From: a virus
IMG/VR virus record: IMGVR_UViG_3300030098_006072
Location: 2,608-44,223 of that record
Strand: one strand, 5' to 3'
DNA length: 41,616 nucleotides
Of the stretch, positions 1-8,422 are shown piece after piece. The translations under genes were made by a program, and so were the position numbers. The notes under the pieces were generated by a model. That model had not been told where the DNA came from. It saw only the letters and a list, made by a program, of their open reading frames with translations, and made no database searches. Every line of letters starts with the position of its first letter. Within the stretch, counting starts at the first letter, position 1.

Positions 1-2358
1 AAATTAAAAAAGGGCGCAATAAAAGAGTTCTTCTTTCCCCAGCATGCAGAAAAATCACAAGTCGAAGACATGATTATGGGAAAGCATGATCGTTTTGGCG
101 AAGTTGGCATTCAATCAGTTAATATAGAACTGCAAGGCGGTCAGCCTGTAGATGCAAAGAGGTATCTCCAAGTCAAGTTGGATTTATATTTTTCTACACT
201 GGCCGCAATGAATCAGGTTCCTTATTCGTCCGGAAAAGGAAATGATGTAAGTTATTTTGATTTGTTCAGAAGGATAGGTAACAACAGCTATCGTCTTCGT
301 ATGGATGTTGGATGGTCAGTTCCCCCTGAAACAATGTATCTTTTTGATGACGATGAAGGCCGTGCAATTATAAAAGCTTTGCAAAAATCAAACAAAACTT
401 TATGGCTTCACATGAAAGACCATGCTTTGGACTTTGAACAAACCGGCGCGGTAAAGGTTTCAATTGACTATATCAGTTCTTTAGAGTATGATATGCAAAA
501 TTTCAGCATCATAAAGGACACCACATCAGCCAACTCAGATTCTAAAGACAATAAGCAGAAAAAAAGCAAACTAAGAAAGATATTGGTCGAATTTGAATCT
601 TCTAAATGTAAGTTAAAAAAAGATTCTGCGAAGCACAAGGCATATAACTCCGCTCGCAAAAAAATGAAAGAACAAATGAAAAAGTTTGACATACAGAAAA
701 ACCTTGCAGGCTTGAGGGTGCTGAGAGAGATTAATGCAAATCTAGAAAAAATTGTGTCCCCTTCTGAGATTTTTCCTCGAACAAGAACTTTTTCCGTGGC
801 GATTGATCCTTTGGAACTGGGTTATGTTGATGGGACTTTTGATGGGGAAATAGACTTCAGTAATCGAAAAAGAAAAATAGCCAATGTTCAATCTTATAAG
901 CATTTTAAAACAAATAAGAAAAACAGAACTGTTTCTGTTGAGCCTTACTTTAGCCAGATTGAATTGGCATCGCAATTTAAGACATCATCCCCAACGGATA
1001 AAAGAAAATACAAAAAATATATTGATGCTTTGTATAAACAGTTGACGACAAAAATAGATGGAAAAGATGCCGCTGTTTTTAAATTTTGTTTTCTGGGCGA
1101 TATTTTTGATGCTATTATGGATGCTAACCTTACATTGTATGGTCGCAAGAATGAATATTTCAATTCTATGCTAAGAAGCATGAGGGTGGTCTTTGGCCAT
1201 GTTAACCTTCCTACTTTGGATAAAGACGGCACTCCAATTACTAGAAGAATAAATTTAAGTGATTTGCCTATTTCCTATAACCTGTTCAATGCTTGGTTTA
1301 TTCGAAATGTTGTTGACAAGGGAAGAGTCAGTTTTCCATACAAGGACTTTTTTCGCAAAATGATTACAGAGCTTGTAACCGCTGCTTTGGGATCTAGTTG
1401 TATGGCAAAGCAAGACACCTTTTTTAAAAGATATTCAAAGCCTAGACCAGAGCTTACATTTTCTACTGTTAGGGTTTCTAAAAAAGGAAAAGAAATATTT
1501 ACTCAAAAAAGCGCAACTATTCCATTGGGCGAGATGGTTAATGACAAACAGGTTCATCTGGCCAAGCCAAAATCAGCCGAAGCCAATATGTTTCTGAAAA
1601 GAATGACAGGAAAGAAGATTAGAAATGTAAGGTTTAAAGAAGCTGATAATCTTTCCTCCGATGTCAATATGTTAAATTATGTTTTTATTAATACTAGAAA
1701 TTATGTCTATACTAGAAAAAAGAATTTTGTAAAAGATCTTAAAGAGGGGATATTTCATTTTCGAATTGGTCAAGACTCTGGATTGGTCAAAAGCATCAAC
1801 TTCGAAAAGACGGATTCAAAATTTCTTGAATCTGCTTTGTTGACAGATCGCAGAAACAAAACAGACCTAGATCAGATTCGAAGGATTTATAATGCAAAAA
1901 TAGAACTTTATGGAAACGCCACTTTTATACCGGGCCAGATGGTGTATATAGATCCGACAGCAATTGGGTTTGGTAGTCCTGATAATGCAACTGCTTTGGC
2001 TAGACAAATTGGATTGGGGGGGTATTTTGTCGTTGTTGCTGTGTCACACTCTCTTTCACGAGGGGATTATACAACTAACATAACCTGTAGATGGGTTTCT
2101 TTTGGAGATGGCAGAAAAGCACCAAAAGGTGTTAAGAAAGTAGATGATATAACAGTTAAGGGAAAATGCAATGATGAAGCCCGTAATCGCCTGCTTAAAC
2201 TTTGGAACCAAAACTGTGACGATGACTATAAGATAGCTGATGAATTAACAGAAGATAAACAACCAACCAATTCGACTCCAACTTCGTTCAAGGATGACAG
2301 AGGAAGCAGAATAATTAAACCACTTAACAAAGCGCCGGCCCTCCAGCCAGTAAAGTAG
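1..2358 (+). CDS. Probable baseplate/tail structural protein (5' partial)
   Basis: The frame is open from the first base, so the 762-residue ATG-initiated product at 70 is probably only the visible part; about 23 further codons precede that ATG without a stop. I do not recognise the family by name. The protein is basic and lacks membrane segments. The C-terminal third (roughly residues 640-720 from base 1) contains PGQMVYIDP, then GLGGYFVV and a final CRW beta-strand, a pattern like the barrel found in phage baseplate hub or VgrG-type proteins. A lysine-rich linker lies around bases 540-690. The next gene starts 11 bases downstream, suggesting co-expression. The structural role is inferred from size, pattern and position; an unrelated virion protein is possible. 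Confidence 0.6.
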   Translation, partial: KLKKGAIKEFFFPQHAEKSQVEDMIMGKHDRFGEVGIQSVNIELQGGQPVDAKRYLQVKLDLYFSTLAAMNQVPYSSGKGNDVSYFDLFRRIGNNSYRLRMDVGWSVPPETMYLFDDDEGRAIIKALQKSNKTLWLHMKDHALDFEQTGAVKVSIDYISSLEYDMQNFSIIKDTTSANSDSKDNKQKKSKLRKILVEFESSKCKLKKDSAKHKAYNSARKKMKEQMKKFDIQKNLAGLRVLREINANLEKIVSPSEIFPRTRTFSVAIDPLELGYVDGTFDGEIDFSNRKRKIANVQSYKHFKTNKKNRTVSVEPYFSQIELASQFKTSSPTDKRKYKKYIDALYKQLTTKIDGKDAAVFKFCFLGDIFDAIMDANLTLYGRKNEYFNSMLRSMRVVFGHVNLPTLDKDGTPITRRINLSDLPISYNLFNAWFIRNVVDKGRVSFPYKDFFRKMITELVTAALGSSCMAKQDTFFKRYSKPRPELTFSTVRVSKKGKEIFTQKSATIPLGEMVNDKQVHLAKPKSAEANMFLKRMTGKKIRNVRFKEADNLSSDVNMLNYVFINTRNYVYTRKKNFVKDLKEGIFHFRIGQDSGLVKSINFEKTDSKFLESALLTDRRNKTDLDQIRRIYNAKIELYGNATFIPGQMVYIDPTAIGFGSPDNATALARQIGLGGYFVVVAVSHSLSRGDYTTNITCRWVSFGDGRKAPKGVKKVDDITVKGKCNDEARNRLLKLWNQNCDDDYKIADELTEDKQPTNSTPTSFKDDRGSRIIKPLNKAPALQPVK

Positions 2359-2368
2359 GAAACTTAAA

Positions 2369-3607
2369 ATGGAAAAGCTCAAATCTAAAGCTATATTGCC
2401 AGAAGACACAGAATTCACAACAGACATTGTGATTTCTCGTGGCAATAATGACTCCAATTTGGTTGAAGCCTTTAATGAGAGGCTCAAGTTTAAAGAGGGT
2501 GGTGCACCAATTCGTTTGCCACAAGGGTTTGATTTTCACCAGATTGGCCACTTTTATGGCAAGGTAGACACTTTCGGAAGAGCTATTCTGCCAAAAAGGG
2601 AAAGCTTGGTCGAGGTGGATGAAAAGTTTACTAATGGAGAAATAATATATTTAAATAAAGATTTATATGCTCTGTATTTAGATTTTTATGAAAACTTAAA
2701 AATTGATTTCGCCATTAACAAATTAGATATAGATTTATTTTCTGAAGTTTTTACAATATCTAAAGGGTCCGGCTTCTTTGGCGAAGTTGATCAAGATTAC
2801 AAGACATTTGTCTCCACCATCTTTTCGCAAGCTTACACAGATTATTATGTTGATTCGGATACGTTGGTCGACGATGCTCGAAACTTTCCCATGTATGTCG
2901 AAAGGATTTTTAAACTATTCAAGCTCAATAGATTTGACGCAAATGTTTTGTACAGTGAGTTTTTATTATCAAGGTTTAATCCTGTTACAAATACTGGCCT
3001 AGCTTTCGAGATACAGACGGAAACAGAATATGATGACAATCTAGGAAAATTTGAAAACTATTACAGGTTCCCCATATTTGGAAGGCTGGTTTGTTTTCTT
3101 TATATTTATGGCATGCGTTATGATAAAAATGCTCCATGGAGATTTGTGATGGATTTGAATTTGGGACCAACCGTTGAAAAAATCGGTGGCCTTACCAAAC
3201 AACAATATTTTGATAAAAACTTTGATGTCGCTGAAGGAACTTTAAAAGAGATGGAGTTCTTTTTAGATGCAATGTATCTATCTTATTTAAGATTATTAGA
3301 AAACTCTCCATTAATCAGAAGAGATGAACAAGTAATCTCGACATGTATATCTGGCAGAAGACAAGATAAAAGAATTAATAGATCTTATTCGTTCTATAGA
3401 GATGGCTTTACTAGGGCTGAATTTGACAGATATGTCACCAAGAACTTTGAAAAACTACTAATGGAGTACGCTATTTCTTTAAACACTGTATTCAAAAGAA
3501 GAGAGAATATTGATAATCTTCTTTTTGATATTGCAAATAAAACCAAAAAAGGACTTGACAAAGAATCGTTAGTGCGGTATACTTTCAACAAAATTAAATA
3601 CTGCTAA
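2369..3607 (+). CDS. Hypothetical protein, probable virion component
   Basis: A 412-residue protein of unrecognised family. It begins with ATG after the ribosome site AGGAAACTTAAA, 11 bases after the preceding structural gene. It is soluble-looking, rich in aromatic and acidic residues (many Tyr/Phe/Asp), with no signal peptide or clear membrane helix. The central part (residues 90-200) and the C-terminal 120 residues look mostly helical, with a basic end. Close coupling to the baseplate-like gene and separation from the polymerase by only 14 bases suggest it ends a structural operon. No catalytic motif is visible, so no function is proposed beyond a probable virion role. Confidence 0.5.
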   Translation: MEKLKSKAILPEDTEFTTDIVISRGNNDSNLVEAFNERLKFKEGGAPIRLPQGFDFHQIGHFYGKVDTFGRAILPKRESLVEVDEKFTNGEIIYLNKDLYALYLDFYENLKIDFAINKLDIDLFSEVFTISKGSGFFGEVDQDYKTFVSTIFSQAYTDYYVDSDTLVDDARNFPMYVERIFKLFKLNRFDANVLYSEFLLSRFNPVTNTGLAFEIQTETEYDDNLGKFENYYRFPIFGRLVCFLYIYGMRYDKNAPWRFVMDLNLGPTVEKIGGLTKQQYFDKNFDVAEGTLKEMEFFLDAMYLSYLRLLENSPLIRRDEQVISTCISGRRQDKRINRSYSFYRDGFTRAEFDRYVTKNFEKLLMEYAISLNTVFKRRENIDNLLFDIANKTKKGLDKESLVRYTFNKIKYC

Positions 3608-3621
3608 AAAATGAGGCACAC

Positions 3622-4788
3622 ATGTTCTTTCAAGTTTTTGAAAACCAGTTCTTTCACAACAATCAGGTACTTGACTTCCTTCCAGAAGATTGCACCAAGA
3701 CTTGGGATCACCAAACGATCCTAAAAGATCACAGTGCTGATTACGCATTTGTGTGGGGCAATGGACAGTCTTTGGACGATCTTTGTCCTGATCAGTTTTA
3801 TGAAGATTGGAAGAAGATCAGCAAGAAGATTAAAGGGTTCATTAGATCTTATCAAGCAGTCGGCGCAGATATATCAAACTACCAACTAAAACAAATCATT
3901 CCAGAGAAGTTCGTTCTCAAGTATTTGTTTTATAAAAACCTTATCTCACAGCACGTTTTTGAAAACTTTGAAAAACCAGTTAATTATGATTTTATGAATG
4001 ACCTGCACAAAATGTGTTCGGAGATTGCCCAAAACAATTTAAAACTAAATTTGGATAAGATAAAATACACCCTAAAACATCAAGATACATACAAGAAGCT
4101 TCAAAGGACTTCAGAAAACATTCAATATGATGCCTATAAGACGATTACAGGACGTTTGAGCATCAAACCTATGTCCTTCCCTATCTTGAACCTTAAAAAG
4201 GAATGTAGGGGTGTTATAGAGCCATATAAGCATTGCTTTGTTGAGCTTGATTTCAATGCGGCTGAGTTGAGAACTTTCTTGGCTCTTTTAGATATTCCAC
4301 AACCCGAAGAAGATATTCATAACTGGATTGGCGAAGAGGTGTATGGAGGCAAGTTTGAGCGAGACAAGGTAAAACAAAAAGTATTCAGTTGGTTATATGA
4401 TCCGAGAAAAAAAGATGAAAAGTTAGAAAAAATCTTCCAAAGAAAGAAGATTCTGGAAAAGTATTATAATTACAATACAAAACACATCACAACTGTTTTC
4501 GAAAGAAGCATACCTTGCGAAGAACATTACGCTTTAAACTATATTATACAATCAACAACATCCGATTTATTCCTGCGTCAAGCGATAAAGGTTTGGAAAA
4601 TGTTGAAAGGAAAAGAAACAAATGTGGCTTTTACTATCCATGATTCCTTGGTTCTTGATTTTCACCTATCTGATCAAGCAATGGTCAATCGAATGATCGA
4701 AGAGTTCTCAAACACAGATTTAGGAAAATTTAAAGTTAACTTCTCCGGTGGAAAAGATTTCGGAGAGATGAAAGCGATGAACATATGA
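3622..4788 (+). CDS. Compact family A DNA polymerase (polymerase domain only)
   Basis: A 388-residue protein with the three palm/finger motifs of Pol I-type DNA polymerases. Motif A is ELDFNAAELR (about residues 207-217, metal-binding Asp plus steric-gate Glu). Motif B is RDKVKQKVFSWLYD (about 247-260), with Arg, Lys, Phe and Tyr in the exact O-helix spacing. Motif C is FTIHDSLVLDF (about 337-347). The thumb-side TGRLS element is at about 173. In motif C the usual HDE is HDS, and after motif B the Tyr is followed by Asp rather than Gly. No 3'-5' exonuclease motifs are seen in the 170-residue N-terminus and the protein is far shorter than Pol I, so proofreading is absent or separate. It overlaps the tubulin-like gene by 4 bases. 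Polymerase assignment is firm; its role beside the DnaE-type enzyme at 22701 is open. Confidence 0.85.
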   Translation: MFFQVFENQFFHNNQVLDFLPEDCTKTWDHQTILKDHSADYAFVWGNGQSLDDLCPDQFYEDWKKISKKIKGFIRSYQAVGADISNYQLKQIIPEKFVLKYLFYKNLISQHVFENFEKPVNYDFMNDLHKMCSEIAQNNLKLNLDKIKYTLKHQDTYKKLQRTSENIQYDAYKTITGRLSIKPMSFPILNLKKECRGVIEPYKHCFVELDFNAAELRTFLALLDIPQPEEDIHNWIGEEVYGGKFERDKVKQKVFSWLYDPRKKDEKLEKIFQRKKILEKYYNYNTKHITTVFERSIPCEEHYALNYIIQSTTSDLFLRQAIKVWKMLKGKETNVAFTIHDSLVLDFHLSDQAMVNRMIEEFSNTDLGKFKVNFSGGKDFGEMKAMNI

Positions 4789-5606
4789 ACATTGTAGGTT
4801 TAGGCCAGTGCGGCTGTAACATAGCAGAGAAATTTAAACAATACCCACAATATGAAATTTATTTATTCGACACGGAAAAGAGAGAGGGTAAAAACTCCAG
4901 AGTGCTGAAAGAGCAGAAAACTCACAAAGATTATGAAGACAACTTTCCAAAGTATAAGTTTAAACCAAAGCATGATGAGACGATTTTTATTTGTGCATCA
5001 TCAGGAGCGATAACCGGAGCATCTCTTCGTTTGCTTCATCATTTTAATAAAACCGAAATACGTATCGTATTAATCCTTCCAGAAGAAACTGAAATGCTGG
5101 AAAGTTACGCAATGCAACATAAACTGATCTTTAATGCTTTGCAAGATTATGCTAGATCGGGCATGTTTAAGGACATTGTTTTGATCTCAAATGAGATCTT
5201 GGAAAACACCATTCCAAACTTAACATTTCTGAACAAATATGATAAAATAAATGAAGTATTATGTTATTCACTTCATACGATCAATGTCTTCGAAAACACC
5301 AAGCCAGTATCAAAAACAAAGATTGATCACAAAGAACATTGTCGAATTTTATCAATAGGATCATATGATTATAAAATAAATGAAGAAAGAATGTATTTTT
5401 CTCTTGACAGTCCAGTCGAAAGCGTGTATTATATATCCATACCTCAGAAAATATTAGAGGAAGATTTTGAATTGGTGAAAACAATAAAAGATAACTTTAA
5501 AGAAAAAGAAAGCGCAAGTTATCAAGTTTTTTCAAACAAATCAGAATATGATTACGGTATTGTCGTGAAAAGAACTCATTTTCATCAGGGGCAACTTTTT
5601 TCTTGA
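4785..5606 (+). CDS. Divergent tubulin/FtsZ-superfamily protein
   Basis: A 273-residue protein starting inside the polymerase stop (ATGA-type overlap), so the two are translationally coupled. The N-terminus (residues 1-17, GLGQCGCNIAEKF) matches the first glycine loop of FtsZ/TubZ (GxGGxGxN). FICASSGAITGASLRLL (about 67-85) sits where the tubulin signature GGGTGTG is expected. Next come a hydrophobic strand (RIVLILP) and a helix-strand pattern ending with NKYDKINEVLCYSLHTI, as in FtsZ after the switch region, then KIDHKEHCRILSIGS, which could be the T7 loop with NxDxxD replaced by KxDxxE. The signature loop is degenerate and the protein is shorter than FtsZ. Superfamily membership is an inference from motif order; filament formation and GTP hydrolysis are not shown. 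A Rossmann-type protein is the alternative. Confidence 0.6.
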   Translation: MNIVGLGQCGCNIAEKFKQYPQYEIYLFDTEKREGKNSRVLKEQKTHKDYEDNFPKYKFKPKHDETIFICASSGAITGASLRLLHHFNKTEIRIVLILPEETEMLESYAMQHKLIFNALQDYARSGMFKDIVLISNEILENTIPNLTFLNKYDKINEVLCYSLHTINVFENTKPVSKTKIDHKEHCRILSIGSYDYKINEERMYFSLDSPVESVYYISIPQKILEEDFELVKTIKDNFKEKESASYQVFSNKSEYDYGIVVKRTHFHQGQLFS

Positions 5607-5631
5607 CAAACCGAAAATAGTTTGCTATAAT
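5603..5631 (+). promoter_or_regulatory. Sigma70 promoter, extended -10
   Basis: TTGACA (5603-5608), a 17-base spacer and TATAAT (5626-5631) preceded by TGC, giving an extended -10. It overlaps the end of the tubulin-like gene and would drive the SH3-like gene, the ssDNA-binding protein and the recombinase. The leader contains ACAATGAGAGGAG, which recurs at 36818. Confidence 0.9.
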
Positions 5632-5659
5632 GTGAAACATAACAATGAGAGGAGAAAAA

Positions 5660-5914
5660 ATGAAAGCTTATGTTGGAACATTTATGAAGAAAAGTGGTGA
5701 AGTAAGGACTATGACTTTTATGAAGGTCGATGAAGTTCCGGAGGGGATCTTGCCGGAATCAAAAGGAGGAAAAAGTCCAAAGGTTCAAGAAGGTATGGAA
5801 TTAGTATGGGATGTGGAGAATAGTGCTTATCGTATGTTTAATCATAAAACTGTTGTAGGAACAGTAGAGGAAGTAGAAGTTAATCTAACCCAAACACAAA
5901 AACAAGGAGTTTAA
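5660..5914 (+). CDS. Small SH3-like (WYL_2-type) phage protein
   Basis: An 84-residue protein. The ATG at 5660 is chosen over 5645 because the strong ribosome site GAGAGGAG (5647-5654) lies between them. The end of the sequence (LVWDVENSAYRMFN, about residues 49-62, then a strand pattern TVVGTVEEVEV) resembles the short SH3-barrel/WYL_2 proteins common in T4-like and marine phages, whose role is not established. It is the first gene after a consensus promoter and directly precedes the ssDNA-binding protein gene with only one base between, so it is likely made early with the replication genes. Family call is moderate; function unknown. Confidence 0.55.
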   Translation: MKAYVGTFMKKSGEVRTMTFMKVDEVPEGILPESKGGKSPKVQEGMELVWDVENSAYRMFNHKTVVGTVEEVEVNLTQTQKQGV

Positions 5915-5915
5915 A

Positions 5916-6650
5916 ATGGGTATTGACATGAAAAAGATGAGAGAAAAGTATAACTCTCTTAAAAACAAAGGTGGCGGGAAAAAGGATTTATTTTGGAAGC
6001 CGCAGGATGGGGATCAAACAATCCGCATTTTGCCGACTTCTGATGGCGATCCTTTCAAAGAATTTTGGTTTTATTATAATTTAGATAAAGCCCCTGTTCT
6101 TTGTCCAAAAAGAAACTTTGGAGAAGACTCTCCGGTTCTCGATTTTGCATCGGCTCTTTATAAAGAAGGTACGCCCGATTCAATTGAAATGGCCAAGAAG
6201 CTCTTTCCAAAGCAAAGGTTCTTTTCTCCTGTTATCGTAAGAGGTGAGGAGTCACAGGGTGTTCGTATTTGGGGTTATTCCAAGACTGTATATGAACAAC
6301 TACTCCAGCTTGTTCTTAATCCCGATTACGGCGACGTGACCGACGTGGACGAAGGAACAGATCTTGTTTTGAATTATGGAAAGAAGGCAGGTGCTCTTTT
6401 TCCAAGTACAAAACTTACTCCAAAGCGCAAAGCTTCTCCCGTTTGCAAAGAAGGAGATAGCGATTGCCAAGCACTTCTGGAAGAGATTCCAGATTTTGAT
6501 GGCCTCTTTGAGCGCCGTACATCTGCACAAGTTCAAGAACTTCTTGACAAGTTTATGCAAGGTGGGGAAGAAAAAGAGGAAATCAAGAAGTACGCCGCTG
6601 GTGGTGACGATAAAGTCACCCAAGCTTTTTCCGAACTTCTCGGTAGTTGA
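5916..6650 (+). CDS. gp32-like single-stranded DNA-binding protein
   Basis: A 244-residue protein with the layout of T4 gp32-type SSBs. A basic N-terminus (MKKMREKYNSLKNKGGGKK) matches the cooperativity region. It is followed by an OB-fold core with FWKPQDGDQTIRILP (about residues 25-40), aromatic residues and FWFYYN (about 49-54). A flexible acidic C-terminal region ends near residue 244. The C-terminus is less extremely acidic than T4 gp32. It would coat ssDNA during replication and recombination and load with the UvsX-like recombinase encoded next. The ribosome site AAGGAG lies at 5903-5908. Cysteine residues in the core could coordinate zinc as in gp32, but I cannot confirm the pattern. 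The family call is supported by sequence and by gene order (SSB then recombinase). Confidence 0.75.
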   Translation: MGIDMKKMREKYNSLKNKGGGKKDLFWKPQDGDQTIRILPTSDGDPFKEFWFYYNLDKAPVLCPKRNFGEDSPVLDFASALYKEGTPDSIEMAKKLFPKQRFFSPVIVRGEESQGVRIWGYSKTVYEQLLQLVLNPDYGDVTDVDEGTDLVLNYGKKAGALFPSTKLTPKRKASPVCKEGDSDCQALLEEIPDFDGLFERRTSAQVQELLDKFMQGGEEKEEIKKYAAGGDDKVTQAFSELLGS

Positions 6651-6652
6651 TC

Positions 6653-7759
6653 ATGGCTGTAAAGAAAGCAAAAGCTGGAAAGCTTAACATGGCGGAAATG
6701 AGAAAACTGCTGAATAAAAAAGCAGGTCTCAATGTCGCCCATGATCTTTCTTCGGATAATCCAACTGCTGTAACTGAATGGATTCCAACCGGAGCCCGTT
6801 GGCTTGATTCTATTATTTGTAGAGGAAAGCTTGGCGGCATCCCGGTTGGGAAGGTATCTGAGATTGCAGGTCTGGAAGCGACAGGTAAGTCATATATGGC
6901 GGCACAAGTGGCCGCTAATGCCCAGAAAATGGACATTGATGTGGTTTATTTTGATTCTGAATCAGCGATTGATCCTGAATTCCTAGAAAAAATAGGGATT
7001 GACTTGGACAGATTTCTTTACGTTCAGGCAACTTCTGTCGAGGAAGTGTTAGAGTATATTGAAGAACTAATAGGCTCTGGAAATAAACTTCTCTTTATTT
7101 GGGATAGTTTAGCACTCACTCCAAGTAAAAAAGACTTGGAAGGAGATTTCAACCCTCAATCTTCAATGGCTGTGAAGCCTCGTATCCTTTCAAAGGGTAT
7201 GGCAAAGCTTACAGTCCCCTTGGCAAATGCTCAATGTACGTTACTGGTTTTGAACCAGTTAAAAACAAACATTACCAGCAATGTAGCCGAGGCTCTAACG
7301 ACTCCTTGGTTCACGCCCGGTGGAAAAGCCATGCATTACGCATATTCTTTGCGAGTGTGGCTTACGGGTCGTAAGGCGAAAGCTTCTTTCGTTTCAGACG
7401 ATAAAGGTTTTAGAATTGGTTCGGAGGTGAAAGCAAAGCTTGAGAAATCACGTTTTGGAACAGCCGGACGAATGTGTAATTATAAAATCTTGTGGGCAGG
7501 GGAAAGGATTGGAATCCAAGATGAAGAAAGCTGGCTTGATGCGATAAAAGGCTCTGATGCCTTGTCAAACGCAGGGGCATGGTATACTTTAAGTTCAAAA
7601 GGAAAAGAATATAAGTTTCAGACTAAACAGTGGATTGAGAAACTTCAAGATCCAGAGTTTAGACAAGCTGTTCTTGACGTGATGGATGAAGAAGTTATCA
7701 TGAAGTTTGAGTCTCGCACAGGGGAAGCCAGCAAGTATTATGAAGAAAAGGAAGAATAG
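6653..7759 (+). CDS. uvsX: UvsX/RecA-type recombinase
   Basis: A 368-residue RecA-family strand-exchange ATPase. Walker A is GLEATGKSY (about residues 72-80), Walker B is LLFIWDSLAL (about 146-155), and LNQLKTNI around 202-209 precedes the TPGGKAMHYAYSLRVWL segment, the equivalent of the RecA end-of-core motif. The start is placed at ATG 6653 (MAVKKAKAGK), since an upstream in-frame start at 6647 would be TTG overlapping the previous stop. It would form filaments on ssDNA for recombination-dependent replication and repair. It follows the SSB gene by two bases, so the two are co-expressed, and a GC-rich hairpin follows the stop. Call is firm; whether it is closer to T4 UvsX or to bacterial RecA needs a tree. 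Confidence 0.92.
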   Translation: MAVKKAKAGKLNMAEMRKLLNKKAGLNVAHDLSSDNPTAVTEWIPTGARWLDSIICRGKLGGIPVGKVSEIAGLEATGKSYMAAQVAANAQKMDIDVVYFDSESAIDPEFLEKIGIDLDRFLYVQATSVEEVLEYIEELIGSGNKLLFIWDSLALTPSKKDLEGDFNPQSSMAVKPRILSKGMAKLTVPLANAQCTLLVLNQLKTNITSNVAEALTTPWFTPGGKAMHYAYSLRVWLTGRKAKASFVSDDKGFRIGSEVKAKLEKSRFGTAGRMCNYKILWAGERIGIQDEESWLDAIKGSDALSNAGAWYTLSSKGKEYKFQTKQWIEKLQDPEFRQAVLDVMDEEVIMKFESRTGEASKYYEEKEE

Positions 7760-7765
7760 GTGCGA

Positions 7766-7787
7766 GGGGGTGAAAGGCCCCCATTTT
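7766..7787 (+). terminator. Possible hairpin terminator after the recombinase gene
   Basis: GGGGG (7766-7770) pairs with CCCCC (7778-7782) around a 7-base loop and is followed by ATTTT. The T tract is short and the tRNA-like gene begins immediately, so it may be weak or act as an RNA-processing border. Confidence 0.4.
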
Positions 7788-7858
7788 GGTTCCGTAGCTT
7801 AACGGGCAAAGTACTCTCGTAAAGAAGAGAGGAAGCAGGTTCGAGTCCTGCCGGAACC
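7788..7858 (+). tRNA. tRNA-like gene with an 8-base anticodon loop, identity uncertain
   Basis: A cloverleaf folds cleanly. The acceptor GGTTCCG pairs with CGGAACC over 7 bp. T8 A9 is followed by a D stem GCTT/AAGT (one G-T pair) with loop AACGGGCA. The T arm GCAGG-TTCGAGT-CCTGC is canonical. The only strong anticodon stem is CTCTC/GAGAG (5 bp), which leaves an 8-base loop GTAAAGAA and a 3-base variable region instead of 7 and 4-5. If the T is position 33, the anticodon would read AAA, which is unusual in bacteria, so I leave the identity open. No CCA is encoded; the following base is T. It lies between the recombinase and small phage genes. It may be a functional unusual tRNA, a frameshift-suppressor type, or decayed. 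Confidence 0.7.
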
Positions 7859-7901
7859 TTTTGACCCAAGTGTGCTAACACAGAACAAAAGGAGAATAAC
7901 T

Positions 7902-8129
7902 ATGAAAAGTAAGAACCCATATGAACTACGATTTGAAATGTTTCGTGAAGCTCAAAAACGAGCAGAGCAACAATATTTTGAAGAATTAACCGACTATAGA
8001 ACTGCCTTTCAACTTTCCCAAGAGGGCCGGCCCGTTGAGCCTATTCCCAAGCCTAGGTATCCCGATCTGGATATTGTATTCAAAGAGGCATATAAAATTA
8101 AAGAATTTGTAGAGAATAAAGAAAACTAA
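7902..8129 (+). CDS. Small conserved phage protein (KNPYELRF type)
   Basis: A 75-residue protein. The ATG at 7902 follows AAAAGGAG (ending at 7894) and is preferred over an upstream in-frame non-ATG start. The sequence opens with KNPYELRFEMFREAQKRAEQQYFEEL, a helix resembling the small proteins with an NPYE-R-(2)-L/M-x-A pattern found in many T4-like marine phages. A proline-rich stretch (PVEPIPKPRYP, about residues 43-53) separates it from a second helix that ends acidic. No enzyme motif is present. It directly follows the tRNA-like gene. Function unknown. Confidence 0.65.
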   Translation: MKSKNPYELRFEMFREAQKRAEQQYFEELTDYRTAFQLSQEGRPVEPIPKPRYPDLDIVFKEAYKIKEFVENKEN

Positions 8130-8164
8130 AAAGCATTACTTGGGTCAATTTTTTAGGAGGTCAC

Positions 8165-8422
8165 ATGGCTACATTAAGCGCAAGCTTGCAAAGTTTAAGA
8201 ACAGAGATTGATGAAATATTAGGCATTGAATCTTTGCAAACCGCTTCAAACGTTCACACGGAAATTATTATGAGAGATTTAGAGAAGAGAGTAGCAGAAT
8301 TAAAAGGAGCAGTCTATAAGTCTCTATACAATGCCTATGGTTCAAAAACACCAAGAAGGAGCGAAAAAGATGAAAAAAAAGATAAAACTGGGAGATTTTC
8401 CATCTTTAATAAGCCTCGCTGA
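8165..8422 (+). CDS. Small helical hypothetical protein
   Basis: An 85-residue protein after a strong ribosome site (TAGGAGG, 8155-8161) and ATG at 8165. Residues 1-60 are predicted helical with heptad-like leucines (LQSLRTEIDEIL, then DLEKRVAELKGAV), suggesting a short coiled coil. The last 25 residues are highly charged. Its 3' end overlaps the next gene by 53 bases in another frame, so the charged tail is coded over that gene's start. No recognisable domain. Confidence 0.6.
   Translation: MATLSASLQSLRTEIDEILGIESLQTASNVHTEIIMRDLEKRVAELKGAVYKSLYNAYGSKTPRRSEKDEKKDKTGRFSIFNKPR

Noticed and set aside
6376-6687. A 103-codon + frame inside the SSB gene
   Set aside because: Wholly inside the gp32-like gene in another frame with no sensible site; the SSB and recombinase fit explains the region.
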